A stretch of DNA of 20,580 nucleotides from Coemansia sp. RSA 1804 (lineage: Eukaryota; Kickxellomycota; Kickxellomycetes; Kickxellales; Kickxellaceae), in assembly GCA_027578815.1 (NCBI GenBank), contig JANBTH010000327.1, positions 1-20,580 of the forward strand, in the 5' to 3' direction. Position numbers and translations under genes: made by a program. This document shows positions 1 to 9,076 of this stretch, piece after piece (within the stretch, counting starts at the first letter, position 1; every line of letters starts with the position of its first letter). Under the pieces are notes generated by a model. It had not been told where the DNA came from, did no database searches, and worked only from the letters and a program-made list of their open reading frames with translations.

Positions 1-527
1 CGTAATAAGGCTGAACAAGAAAGGAGTTTGGAGAAAAGGGGAACGAGGCGCACGTCCCTGGACGCATCTCTATTAAGAGCACAAAGTGCCCCATTGCGAT
101 TCAACCAGATAAAACCGCTCAACCAGGTTCGGTCAATGTATGGAGCTGCTGGGAACTACGTCTTTGTCTGTTTCGGGCCATCAGCAGGAACATGGCGGAT
201 GCAAGGGATGCCTGTCGGCTCCGGAACCAAGAATATCGTCATAATGGACAATATGCCAGGCTTCTGTGTGAAGCAGATTCCCTACACCAACAAATAAGAC
301 CTGAGCAATTGTGCAATGGTCAGAATTCCTTGTATTTTCGTCGCCTGTGAAGCTGCATGCGAAATAGGCCGAGTGAAAAAGAGTATGATGGAAAAAAAGC
401 TGTTGTTGGGATGTTCTTCTGCTGCTCACCATACCCGGGACGTTTGCTGTCTTCTCTTTCCTGTCTCCAATGCGTTCAAATGTCGAAGCCAAATGCGCTG
501 TTGCTGCACAGTCGACTCGCCAATTGC

Positions 528-1091
528 TTACACTGCGTATATGCCGAGATGCAGGTCGGCGGGGATTATCTTTCCGGGCATTTTGTGTTGTTGATCAAAC
601 CCAAGTGCAGGTCTTCCCGGGTCCCTGGTACGCACCGGCACGCTCGAGCGGACCCAAGAAAAAACCCACAACAGACACGCTGGCGTGCCAAATGACGTGT
701 GGTTCCAGCCGGAACTGATTCTGTCGATCAAAATTCTCGCATTCCACAAACGGCAGCGCTTGTTCTTTCCACGCCTGCATAAATCAGCAGTGCGGAAGCC
801 GTGAGCCGCTGCTTGGATAAGCCACTGGACCCCGTACTCTGGTGCTGAGCATCCGCATCCAGCTTGGCGCACAAAGGCGAACGACAGCCATACAGGAGCA
901 TTGTCTTCTTGCAACATCTGCCCCATCTGTGCATCCGCGGCTCTGCGTTCTTGATGATGCGAAATTGTGGACAAATGATGCACGCCTGTCAATGAGCAGG
1001 ATTTGCACTGATGCCAAAAGCATGGCCACATGGCTGTGCGAAAATGACAGCCCATCCAAGGCGTCAAAAGAAAAGAGCCGGCGCGGCACAA
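528..1091 (-). pseudogene. Possible decayed Sel1-like repeat gene (fragment)
   Basis: A 187-codon minus-strand open frame holds a segment (residues 51-102, about 941-786) that resembles tandem Sel1-like repeats. It reads AADAQMGQML, then FAFVRQAGCGCSAPEYG, then GVQWLIQAAAHGF, close to the family's A.AQ..LG.M...A..W...AA..G spacing. The first unit is about five residues shorter than usual. Outside this segment the frame is rich in Trp, Cys and His and looks random. Neighbouring minus-strand frames contain other protein-like pieces, as if frameshifts had broken a longer gene. Sel1-like repeat proteins are helical scaffolds; in fungi they include chitin synthase activators. An intact gene hidden by introns is possible, but I could not assemble one. 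A chance match remains quite possible. Confidence 0.25.
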
Positions 1092-1160
1092 AATTCGGAG
1101 GCATCCACATTAATTGAAATGGCTGCTGATATAGAACCAATCGGCAGGCGCGCGTCGTTT

Positions 1161-1277
1161 TTATTGCATTTCTTTCAGCTGTAAGACACAGATGGATGTC
1201 TTGCCTCTAACAGCATATTGGGCAACATTGCCTTTAGGATCCCAGAACCCAACAATATTGTCAACAGAACGCAGCAT
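1161..1277 (-). pseudogene. Short protein-like open frame, possible terminal exon or relic
   Basis: A 38-codon minus-strand frame reads MLRSVDNIVGFWDPKGNVAQ at its start, continues in an ordinary mixed composition and ends in TAA. Just upstream on the same strand (about 1,313-1,295) is TTTTTTTTACTCCTCAG, a good match to a spliceosomal acceptor, and the frame stays open from that AG into the ATG. This could be a last exon, or a fragment of the same decayed locus as the Sel1-like stretch to its left. I do not recognise the sequence. No matching donor or upstream exon was found. Confidence 0.2.
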
Positions 1278-1796
1278 GAGCGGGCGTGTGCGAGCTGAGG
1301 AGTAAAAAAAACGTCAGATCTTTTGTTGAACAGTCATTGTCCTTGTTTGAAGAAAAGACCGATCCATTGTCACTTGTATTTCAAGAATCCAATGATTTTT
1401 CAATGTGAGCCAATTCTCAACCAGCATCTTCTCCAACAGAACAAAGCCACACTGACCCAGGATCTGTTTCGAGCTGCGATCAGATCAGGTTGATCGGATC
1501 TAGACAGGCAATCACCAAATCGGAACTCGAAAGAGACAGCCAGCATTAAGCAATGCGGCTTTATGCTCTGCCAAGGCCCGCACATCACCGCCAATTCAGC
1601 TTCCTCTCCTTTACATTGTGTCGCATTTTCATACCGAATTTCTTTAAAAGCCCATCTTGCTCTCCCTACGTTGTCTGCCTTCTCTCTGCCAAATCCTGCT
1701 TTCCTTTGAAGAAAGGACGTGGCTAAATTCCAACTCACTTCTCGCACACCGCTCTTTCCTAAACCTTCGGAAATCAGAAAAACAACAACAATAATA

Positions 1797-2561
1797 ATGA
1801 GCCGCCACGACCAGCTCATCGATCAGGACGATGGCTTTAGCTTTGACACGGCCTTCAACACAGATGCAACAGAACCCGCCAAGGACCGGCCTGAGATCAG
1901 TGGCTCAATTGGAGGTCGGTTTGGCGGCAACAACAACAATAACAATAACAGCAGTGGCGGGGCATCGGGTTCTGTCGGAGGGACTCCCGGGCCACAGACA
2001 TCGTACATGTCGAACACGCTGCCCGGCGGATACCACACGAACACGCTTGACGAGCCAATACTGACCACTATCAGCCGTGACTTTGGCAAGGTGGGCCGCA
2101 AGACAGTCCAGGTGCTGTATCCAAAGGGCCGCGACAATGCGCTCCAGGAGTGGGATCTCTGGGGACCGCTGTTCTTCTGTCTCTCGCTTGCCGTGATAAT
2201 GAGCTTTTTGGCGCCCGACCAGCAAGAGTCTGCCGTATTCACCGGTGTGTTTGCTCTTGTGTGCATTGGATCCTGCGTGGTCACTCTAAACTGCAAGTTG
2301 CTAGGCGGCCATGTCTCCTTCTTCCAAAGCGTCTGCACCCTGGGATACTGCATTTCGCCCATGGTCATTGCCTCACTGGTTTCTCTGCTTGCTCATCGCG
2401 TTATTGTCACTCTCCCCGTTGTGGCCGTGGCTGTAGGATGGTGCATCTCTGCGTCCGTTGGCTTTCTAGCCGGTGCACAGCTTGCTAACCGTCGCCTTCT
2501 CGCAGTGTACCCGATCTGCCTGTTCTATATCTGCATTGGATGGATTATCATCATTTCCTAG
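1797..2561 (+). CDS. YIP4: YIP1-family Golgi membrane protein, YIPF6/Yip4-like
   Basis: A 254-residue protein of the Yip1 domain family, whose members sit in Golgi and ER-exit membranes, bind prenylated Rab GTPases and help shape vesicle traffic. The N-terminal half is cytosolic and low in complexity, with a run of seven Asn (45-51) and Gly/Ser-rich flanks. Then comes the YIPF6/Yip4 signature: LDEPILTTISRDFGKVGRK (84-102), VLYPK, and EWDLWGPLFFC (118-128), which matches the family DLYGP motif. Five hydrophobic segments follow between about 123 and 254, with LGYCISPM (182-189) matching the conserved GYC..P motif. Family members are about 235 residues; the excess is the N-terminal low-complexity part. 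The first in-frame ATG is at 1797; the frame is open upstream, but only from a GTG. It is transcribed toward the PPR gene. The Yip4/YIPF6 subgroup call is firm from the LDEP and DLWGPL motifs. Confidence 0.92.
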   Translation: MSRHDQLIDQDDGFSFDTAFNTDATEPAKDRPEISGSIGGRFGGNNNNNNNSSGGASGSVGGTPGPQTSYMSNTLPGGYHTNTLDEPILTTISRDFGKVGRKTVQVLYPKGRDNALQEWDLWGPLFFCLSLAVIMSFLAPDQQESAVFTGVFALVCIGSCVVTLNCKLLGGHVSFFQSVCTLGYCISPMVIASLVSLLAHRVIVTLPVVAVAVGWCISASVGFLAGAQLANRRLLAVYPICLFYICIGWIIIIS

Positions 2562-2789
2562 GGAGTTTTTGAGCATGAAACACAATACACTCTGGTTCTG
2601 GTTCTCTTTTCTTTAAGCTATACATATGCAATACGATTCTTCTCACTACTACCATTACATTCATCTTTACAAAAACAAGGCAATAATGAAACTGACACTG
2701 GTATCAGCCAGCTATTTCTAGCCAATACAAGTCTAAAATGTCTTTAACAGAATATTTTATATATGCTCTTGCTTTTGTTCTTGTTCTTG
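2562..2789. other. Convergent 3' spacer between YIP4 and the PPR gene
   Basis: This 228-bp AT-rich spacer lies between two converging stop codons, so it must hold both 3' UTRs and both polyadenylation regions. I see no canonical AATAAA on the plus strand. On the minus strand, TATATAAAATATT near 2,752-2,764 is an AT-rich candidate for the PPR transcript end. No gene is visible. Confidence 0.6.
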
Positions 2790-5700
2790 CTACTGTTGCT
2801 CTTGTTGTTGCTGTATATCTTCCTGGATCGAATGTACCTCCCTCTTGTGTTCTGGTAACAAGTCGGGATAGTGATTGCGTATAGCGTTGTCAAAGCGATC
2901 CTCGCTTATTTCCAGGCGCCTGAAGAGGTTAGGCGACACCTGCTGGACAAACGGCAGGTCCGGTGGATCAACACCTTCCTCTGGCACACACTTTGCTCGC
3001 AGCGCCGAAATCATGCCGTAGACAGTGTGCACGGTTTCCTTGCACACTGGTATGTTGAAGGATAAATTCTCAATAAACTTGGCTCTGGACTCGCGTGGCT
3101 CGTGCTTTTCATTGCCTTTGACACGTTCTACGAAATCGCCAAACACAGTAAAGACAGACCAGCTGCCACGATCCAGAAGCAATTTCCCGTCCTCATTGTA
3201 CTGTGAAGTCAGTTCTGGATCCTCGTGCTTGCCAACCATCATCCTCAGCACATCCTCGAAGAATCCAAAGCGAAGCAACGTCTCTATCAGATGCCTGTAG
3301 TTCGTCATCGAGAACACCAGGCCGGCCTCCTCCAGCTGCTTGAGGATCGCTGCCAAAAAGTGGAGGTGGAAAAACGGAATGCCCGTGAATACATGGTCAT
3401 CCGGAATCTCAATCTCAACAAATTCACCGTGCATCACCATATCTTCCTCCCAATGTACTCGCTCATTCCAGCCACATATATCAAACAGAAGGGTTGCAGT
3501 CAGGTTGTCTGGCTTGACTCCGCGGATGCGCATCAGCTCCCAGCACTGCAGCGCCTTTGTGGGCTCCGCAACGCGGCCGTATGCCTCGATTAGCGCGTTA
3601 TAGTAATCCGTGGACAGTGGGAGCGGGCCGGAGGGAAGCTGCATGTTGTCTTGGTATACGCATACATCCGCTGTCGCCTCCATATTGTAGTCAACATGGG
3701 CCAACGCTGTTATCAGCTTGAGCCCGTCGTAGCTACGCAAGCCGCCCATCATCTTGATCAATGTTGCATATGTCTGCGATGTTGCGTTTATCTTGTACCT
3801 GCGCATCTCCTCGAGTATGCGAAGTGCCTCGGCTGGCATCCCATGCTCGCTGCAGGCCCTGACCATAAACTCGTACACATTGCGGTGCGGAAGCAGCTTC
3901 ATTCTATCGGCTTCTGGAGCGTCATTCACCATTGCTCGCAACCGCTTGCCCACAGAAATAGCCTCAGTAAAGTCATTGGCACGCACATAAACCTTGAGCA
4001 CTGCGCTGAGAATATCGACCGTGACTTCGTTGTCTGCAATCTGCTGGTAGTCGATAAATATGCTGAGCGCCTTTTCGTACTCGCCAGAATGTCCTAACGC
4101 ATCTATGAGCTCTGCAACCTTTTTGGCATTAAGCAGGTCTGGCAGATCGGCACTCCAGATCTCAGCCAGCTCCTGTGCTCGCAAAATCTGGCCAGTGTAC
4201 ATGAGCGCGCTAATAATTCTACGCTTCGAGTTGAGCGACACAACTGCGGCCGATTCGGTGCTGCTGCTGGCTGCTTTGGCATCATCTATCGCCAATGGAA
4301 GCCCCGAGAGTTTGATAGCCTGCTCAACACGCTCATTTGCGTAATCTGTCGGAAGACTCAGACCAGTGCGGGACAAGGCGCAGACAAGAGGAGCACGAAT
4401 CCTGCGGTTGGAGGCGCAAATGCCATCGGGTAGAACACATTGCTTGAGAATATCAAGAGCATCAATCAGCTTCTCTCTAGTTGGATCAGCAATCAAGCTC
4501 AGATACCGCTGGTACATTTTGGAAGTCGGCTTGCATCCATCTTGAATCATATCGCCAAGAACACAAGCTGCTGGCCAGAGATGGCCCATAGCACACATGG
4601 ATCTAAACATATCCATCCACAATCGTGACCCAAGCACTGAGACCGCTGCAGGCTTTTGCACATTGACCTCCTCCGAGTCGTTGGAAACAGATGGCAAGGT
4701 TTGCTGCTCTGACCTCAGTTGCGGCAGTTGTGAGATAAGCGAATCGTACAGTATTGTTGACAGCTCGACATTAGCGGCCTTGCAATATGCATCCAGTAGA
4801 TATGAAATCATAAGTGGCGATGGGACCACGGATCCTTGCAGGGCACGTTGTTTTGGGTCGTCTGGGGCTGGAATCTCCTTGATCCCTGATGAAATGTATG
4901 CTCGGTAAATACACTCTGCCGTGTCTGCACGCCATTTAGCAATGCTTTCTGGTTTAGAAGAATCCGATTCTTGGCTTCCTCTGGATGCGGATATGTCCTC
5001 AAACTGCTCGTAATCCGCGTCCTGCTGCTCTATGTCAGATAGAGCACTGGATTCTAGAATCTGTGGATCGTAGCCAACAGATGCGGCCTTCAGCGTAAAC
5101 TCCACAGCTGTCCGGTAATCGTCTGACGATGAGTCGATCGGTGCGTTATCAGGAGTTCCAGACACAATGCTCTGTGTGTCTTTCAGATCTAGCAGCTTGG
5201 CAAGATCTGGGTAGCAGAGCCGCAGAATATCGCGCGTAGCAGTGGTATCGCGCAACGTTATTGCAGCCTCAAGAGCCATATGCAACATGGAATTGGTAAT
5301 TTTATTTCCGTCCTGGAGCGCTGCACAGAGAACAGCGTAGATAACTCGCGCAATCGATACCTCATTCACATAAACAGCCAGTTCTTCCCCTGTTCTAAAC
5401 ACCGGCGTTTCCGTATTAAAGGTTCGCATAGTTGGATCGACGGAAAATGTAAGCGATCGGACCACCTTTTCATATCCGCGCTGATCAAGGCCCAGCCGTA
5501 TATTCTCGGTCTCAAACGAAACACTTGCCGATACGGGTGTGCTACTCAAGGCGTCTCCGTGGGACTGTCCAATATAGCGTGCCCTGATGGCCTGAGAAAA
5601 CATATACCGCAGAACCATTAAGACGCGGAAACTTGCAAGCGCTTCCTGGGCCAAATGTTGGGCGGTATCCTCTGTTTTTGTCGGACTATCAAACATCGAG

Positions 5701-6161
5701 GCCATTTGCGCAGAGCCTGACTTTACCAAAAGCATCAGAAACTGGGCCATATCCTCTTTAGATACAGAAGGCAGCGACGGATCGCGCTGACGCAAATGGG
5801 CGGACCAGATCTCCCAGGCCTTCTCAGCGTTGTTCGCGTTTATTGGTATCCTTAGAGGCATGATTTCGCTCTCTCCACTATTGCCCTTGCCTCTGCCTCT
5901 TCTCATTACGCTCAACCGCTGCACAATGTTTGGTCTCTCTGATATCCGCTGATCGACTAGCGGTTCCTTTGCCATGGCCTGGTCTGTCACAGACGAAACC
6001 AGCTTCTTTATGCGACTGAGCATTCCTCCGGACAGTACGGCGCTTGTACGTATGCTTCTGCTTCTTACTCCTGCTAGATATGCAGCGGTGGTGGGAGCAG
6101 ACTGCTGTGATGGGACTCGACAGGCCAATACCCGCGACCTCGTCAGCATTTTGCCAGCCAT
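2790..6161 (-). CDS. Large mitochondrial pentatricopeptide-repeat (PPR) protein
   Basis: A 1,123-residue protein in one uninterrupted frame. The N-terminus (about 1-45) is rich in Arg, Ser and Ala and almost free of acidic residues, with RSRSIRTSAVLSGG near 33-46, as expected of a mitochondrial presequence. The body is helical. PPR-like units are clearest at about 512-557 (WPAACVLGDMIQDGCKP), 646-735, 755-800 (NVYEFMVRACSEHGMPAEAL, then RILEEMRRYKINATSQTYAT) and 849-897 (YYNALIEAYGRVAEPTKALQ, ending in MRIRGVKPDN). PPR proteins bind single-stranded organellar RNA through about 35-residue hairpins and act in mitochondrial mRNA stability, processing or translation. In yeast the comparable large ones are Pet309, Ccm1 and Dmr1, but I cannot assign this protein to any of them. 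The C-terminus ends in a Gln-rich tail. The ATG at 6161 is the first in frame; another lies four codons in. The RNA target is unknown. Confidence 0.85.
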   Translation of the reverse strand: MAGKMLTRSRVLACRVPSQQSAPTTAAYLAGVRSRSIRTSAVLSGGMLSRIKKLVSSVTDQAMAKEPLVDQRISERPNIVQRLSVMRRGRGKGNSGESEIMPLRIPINANNAEKAWEIWSAHLRQRDPSLPSVSKEDMAQFLMLLVKSGSAQMASMFDSPTKTEDTAQHLAQEALASFRVLMVLRYMFSQAIRARYIGQSHGDALSSTPVSASVSFETENIRLGLDQRGYEKVVRSLTFSVDPTMRTFNTETPVFRTGEELAVYVNEVSIARVIYAVLCAALQDGNKITNSMLHMALEAAITLRDTTATRDILRLCYPDLAKLLDLKDTQSIVSGTPDNAPIDSSSDDYRTAVEFTLKAASVGYDPQILESSALSDIEQQDADYEQFEDISASRGSQESDSSKPESIAKWRADTAECIYRAYISSGIKEIPAPDDPKQRALQGSVVPSPLMISYLLDAYCKAANVELSTILYDSLISQLPQLRSEQQTLPSVSNDSEEVNVQKPAAVSVLGSRLWMDMFRSMCAMGHLWPAACVLGDMIQDGCKPTSKMYQRYLSLIADPTREKLIDALDILKQCVLPDGICASNRRIRAPLVCALSRTGLSLPTDYANERVEQAIKLSGLPLAIDDAKAASSSTESAAVVSLNSKRRIISALMYTGQILRAQELAEIWSADLPDLLNAKKVAELIDALGHSGEYEKALSIFIDYQQIADNEVTVDILSAVLKVYVRANDFTEAISVGKRLRAMVNDAPEADRMKLLPHRNVYEFMVRACSEHGMPAEALRILEEMRRYKINATSQTYATLIKMMGGLRSYDGLKLITALAHVDYNMEATADVCVYQDNMQLPSGPLPLSTDYYNALIEAYGRVAEPTKALQCWELMRIRGVKPDNLTATLLFDICGWNERVHWEEDMVMHGEFVEIEIPDDHVFTGIPFFHLHFLAAILKQLEEAGLVFSMTNYRHLIETLLRFGFFEDVLRMMVGKHEDPELTSQYNEDGKLLLDRGSWSVFTVFGDFVERVKGNEKHEPRESRAKFIENLSFNIPVCKETVHTVYGMISALRAKCVPEEGVDPPDLPFVQQVSPNLFRRLEISEDRFDNAIRNHYPDLLPEHKREVHSIQEDIQQQQEQQ

Positions 6162-6544
6162 TTCTTGTTTTGCGTTAATTAGAGAACTCGTTCTGCGTGC
6201 AATAAAAGTAATTTTAAATCCAGACTGGTGGTGGTGATGGTGGCAGAACGAAGTATATCCGCCGCAATCGCAGCCGACTGTTTATTGAATTTCGAGACGA
6301 TCCCAATGGGAACTTTAAATATTTGGCAAAGTAAACAAAATAACTGACCAAAACGGAGATAAAAAGAATTGATGCCATATCAGAAGAACCAGGAGGAACA
6401 GGAGAAAAAGCAAAAAGCAATGAGGGCTTATCACTTGCAACATCGTTATTTCTGGAGATCGAGTTTGTTGGTTTGATCTTGGACGATCACAGATAATCTT
6501 ATTGATGATAACTATATTATATTCCCTACTGCAATGATATGGTT
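6162..6544. other. Spacer: PPR promoter and phosphatase 3' end
   Basis: This 383-bp AT-rich gap between two minus-strand genes must hold the phosphatase 3' UTR (right side) and the PPR promoter (left side). A short TGG-rich repeat occupies 6226-6243, reading as CCA units on the transcribed strand. Three GATA-core sequences lie on the right: 6427-6432 (GATAAG on the minus strand), 6492-6497 and 6507-6512. They could bind a GATA factor or be chance in AT-rich DNA. There is no clear TATA box near the PPR start and no gene. Confidence 0.5.
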
Positions 6545-8299
6545 TCAGCTCTTCTGCGATTCACCGGCATTAGTGGCAGGCAGATTGCAGCCACGGGCGG
6601 ACTCTTCCTCGCTAGGAACAAACCGGGCGATCTGCTTGAAGAATCCGTCAAGCGTACACGTGGTTGTGCCCAACGTTGCATGATGGGCGCCCGGATCAAG
6701 ACAGGCCGGCAGCTGGAGCTCGCGATCGTTGTACCACACGCGCACGTAGTAGTCCCGCGTGGCGCGCGGGTTGAAGCGAGCATCAGAATCGGATCCGCCA
6801 TTGCGTGACTGGCCTCTTTTGGCTGGCGGCCAATGGTACAGACTGTCTGGCACGTTGATGGGACGGATGCGGCTGTCGAACGGAACCATCGAGAGATCCT
6901 CCGAATGGTACGCCTGGTCGTCTTCCCACGCCGGCCGAACCGCCGGCCGCTGCGTTGTGTCGTCCTTGAGAAGCTCGATACGGATGCTGGAACCGTACGG
7001 AGGCCATGCCGCGGTATTACTGCTGCCGTTGTTGTTATTCGCCGTATTATCATGCTCGCTGTTGGCAAGCGCAGTGCCAAAGACAGCAAGCAGCGGGCTT
7101 ATTGTTGTGTCATGGCCAGAGTAGATGCCCATTTTCCAGCGATTATTATGGAAGCTGTTGTTATTATTGCTCGGCGTTGTGCCACGGTCTAGCTCAACAG
7201 AACGGACAATATTCGCAACCAGCTCATGCGCAAGGGACCCGATCTGGAGCCTGGCCAGCGATGCGGATTGCCACGTCGAGCGCAGATACTCCACGCTGCT
7301 CATCTCCGCAACACGCTCAATCAGCCTGTCATCGATTGCTGATGGCAACGGGATGCTATGGGCACGCATGCTGGCCAGCGTGTCCCAGGCAAGAATGGCC
7401 ATCGGGATGTTGACGTTCTTGGGTCTACTCTCATACGATTCGCGCAACCCATCCAGTTTGAGAAGATCATCGTACAGCGCATTATATTCGTCCAGGGCGG
7501 CCTCCTTTGCCTTGATGTTGAATTCCTTGTACAGGCGAACCATGTTCTTGCACCCAAAGTTCGCAAGAAGATTATCGCGCGTGGATGGCCGGACGTTGAT
7601 CCTGAATAGCGACTGCGCATCCAGCGCGGCCGGGTACAGACCTCCCAGCGTATGCTGCAGCGACTCGAATGCGCGCGAAAACGACGTGCTGCGTAGGTAC
7701 AGGTCGCCGGTCGGTCCGTCGTGGTTGTTCTCTCGACGTGGCGCAGACGTAGGCAGCAAGCCCAGGGATTCTACATACAGATGGCGCAGATGCTGTCCCA
7801 AAGCAGTCATGCTCTGGCGACCGACGTCTGTAAGCTGGCCAAAGCCACAGGTGGCTTCAGATGGTTGGCCTGATGCGTTACCGTTATTGTCGCCAGTCTG
7901 CTGCTTCTCTTTGTCATCAATGCCAAACACGGCCTTTACGCTGCGGGACTCCTTTCTGAACAGATGGTTAGACCATTGTTTCTGCTGTCCCTGGCGATCA
8001 GCGGAGGTTATGGCTGGCGAGGCGTTGGTGTACAGGCCAACTGTTTTAATAAAATCGGCATGCAGGGGGTTCCCAGTTTTGCAAAAGTCCCAGTGTGGCG
8101 GGCTGAGCTTTTTGAAAAAGTTGGAAACTGGTGTGCGCTCTCCATGGCGGGTGAGCACATCGACGTGGACTAGCGATATGCTGCTCGGGTAATGCTTGGC
8201 CAGAAACTCAGGCGAGAGACTAGGAAGCCGGGCTTGCGCTGGATTCGAGGTGGTATGCTTGCTGTTGGATGGCGAATAGTGGTCGGATGTTGATATCAT
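6545..8299 (-). CDS. Histidine acid phosphatase, ACP6/lysophosphatidate phosphatase-like
   Basis: A 584-residue member of the histidine phosphatase superfamily, clade 2. These enzymes hydrolyse phosphomonoesters through a phospho-histidine intermediate. The nucleophile motif RHGERTP is at 51-57 and the proton-donor motif SGHDTT at 394-399, so both catalytic elements are present. In between, GQLTDVGRQSMTALGQHLR (154-172) and LYLRSTSFSRAFESLQ (200-215) match conserved segments of the ACP6/ACP2 group (GQLT..G....LG..LR; RST...R...S). ACP6 dephosphorylates lysophosphatidic acid in mitochondria; the substrate here is not proven. Asn-rich insertions sit at 378-387 and 418-428, and the protein is longer than ACP6 (about 430). 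No signal peptide is evident at the N-terminus, unlike secreted fungal acid phosphatases and phytases, so I infer an intracellular location. The start is the first ATG, about 59 bp below a TATA box. Confidence 0.87.
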   Translation of the reverse strand: MISTSDHYSPSNSKHTTSNPAQARLPSLSPEFLAKHYPSSISLVHVDVLTRHGERTPVSNFFKKLSPPHWDFCKTGNPLHADFIKTVGLYTNASPAITSADRQGQQKQWSNHLFRKESRSVKAVFGIDDKEKQQTGDNNGNASGQPSEATCGFGQLTDVGRQSMTALGQHLRHLYVESLGLLPTSAPRRENNHDGPTGDLYLRSTSFSRAFESLQHTLGGLYPAALDAQSLFRINVRPSTRDNLLANFGCKNMVRLYKEFNIKAKEAALDEYNALYDDLLKLDGLRESYESRPKNVNIPMAILAWDTLASMRAHSIPLPSAIDDRLIERVAEMSSVEYLRSTWQSASLARLQIGSLAHELVANIVRSVELDRGTTPSNNNNSFHNNRWKMGIYSGHDTTISPLLAVFGTALANSEHDNTANNNNGSSNTAAWPPYGSSIRIELLKDDTTQRPAVRPAWEDDQAYHSEDLSMVPFDSRIRPINVPDSLYHWPPAKRGQSRNGGSDSDARFNPRATRDYYVRVWYNDRELQLPACLDPGAHHATLGTTTCTLDGFFKQIARFVPSEEESARGCNLPATNAGESQKS

Positions 8300-9076
8300 T
8301 GCTCGATAAAGAGACTGAAATGAGGTTTCTATTCCAGAGTATCCGTCTCTAAATGTCTATATAGTATATTCAAGGCTTGCCAGGTGGACTTGAGAGTAAT
8401 GTTATCACCAGCAGACAACGAAAAACAGTCACTGTATGCAACAACAACAAGCAATAATAAGTAGAGCAATGTGCGTTAGACAAGCAACAGAAGAACAGAC
8501 GAAATGGGCAGAAAGAGGAAAGAAGATGAGGTTCCGCCTTCTCCAGGAGGAGCTGGAGGAGGAGAAGGGGGTTGATGGGTGCGTGAGAGAGATAGGCAGC
8601 CACGGATTCCGGAAGCATATGCATAGACCCGATAGTGTTCCTTCTGTTCTGTTGTGTCAGGTGGTCTTTGAAGATATCGTTGTGGCGATCCCTTCATTTT
8701 TTACTTCTTGATTTCATTATCTCTGAAGCCTCTGTAAAAAGATAGCGTGACTCCCTTGTTTTATTCTGGCATGTCTTGTGCTTATTTTTCACTTTCTACA
8801 TAGCAGAGCCCGCTGAATAATGGATAGGACAGGTCGGCAAGCTTTAAGGTTTACATCGCATGCGCACAATAGGCAGCTCACAATCAGCCCTGGAGCAAAC
8901 AAGCGGACATGAGACAAACAGGGGCGAGAGGAGGAATAAGAAGAGTGGGAAAGTATATTCTAGCACTACTCTTGCAATACAGACAACATTTTTAAGATAG
9001 AAAAATATAAACATCAAGAAACAGGAAAGACAGAGGAAAAACAAACTGGACAGCAGCTAAAGTAAAAGAGGGTCCT
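8300..9076. other. Spacer: phosphatase promoter and AK6 3' end, no supported gene
   Basis: This 777-bp gap lies between two minus-strand genes. Its left part (about 8,300-8,600) is the phosphatase promoter: a TATA box, then a strongly pyrimidine-rich minus strand (8,500-8,575). The right part must hold the AK6 3' UTR. AATAAAA on the minus strand near 8,758-8,764 is a possible polyadenylation signal, about 310 bp past the AK6 stop. On the plus strand a 23-codon frame (8504-8575) begins MGRKRKEDEVPPSPGG. A splice-acceptor-like tract ends near 8,659, but nothing assembles into a credible gene. Other frames of 60-90 codons here are low in complexity. Confidence 0.5.
8356..8366 (-). promoter_or_regulatory. 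TATA box of the phosphatase gene
   Basis: The palindromic core TATATA at 8358-8363, within CTATATAG on the minus strand, lies about 59 bp upstream of the phosphatase ATG. That distance suits a short-leader RNA polymerase II promoter. It is the only strong TATA element in this spacer. Confidence 0.45.

Larger units (their letters stand above)
1..1796. other. Gene-poor left flank with coding-like debris, ending in the YIP4 promoter
   Basis: No intact gene is visible in the first 1.8 kb. From about 300 to 1,300 the base composition is coding-like, yet every frame on both strands is broken; the best pieces are annotated separately on the minus strand. From about 1,300 to 1,600 I see nothing recognisable. 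From about 1,600 to 1,796 the plus strand becomes pyrimidine-rich, with runs such as cttcctctcc and tctctctgcc, followed by an A-rich stretch just before the YIP4 start. This resembles the leaders of other genes in the window, so it probably contains the YIP4 promoter and 5' UTR. No TATA box stands out there. Confidence 0.6.

Noticed and set aside
595..810. A plus-strand frame with VPNDVWFQPELILSIK and LFFPRL that recalls the C-terminal OB-domain region of ATP-dependent DNA ligases.
   Set aside because: The match is short, the usual spacing between the two motifs is not kept, upstream ligase motifs are absent in all plus frames, and the opposite strand offers a competing Sel1-like reading nearby. 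I treat it as probable chance unless a frameshift-aware search supports it.
1719..1796. In-frame upstream extension of the YIP4 frame.
   Set aside because: It begins at a GTG, not an ATG, and lies in the pyrimidine/A-rich leader. The ATG at 1797 gives the expected YIPF6-type protein.
7125..8192. A 355-codon plus-strand open frame.
   Set aside because: It is antisense to the histidine acid phosphatase, which has intact catalytic motifs. The antisense protein is Ser/Arg/Cys-rich with no domain, as expected of a shadow caused by codon bias.
8436..8711. 91-codon plus-strand frame in the phosphatase-AK6 spacer.
   Set aside because: It overlaps the phosphatase promoter, starts in Gln-rich low-complexity sequence, and has no recognisable domain or supporting signals.
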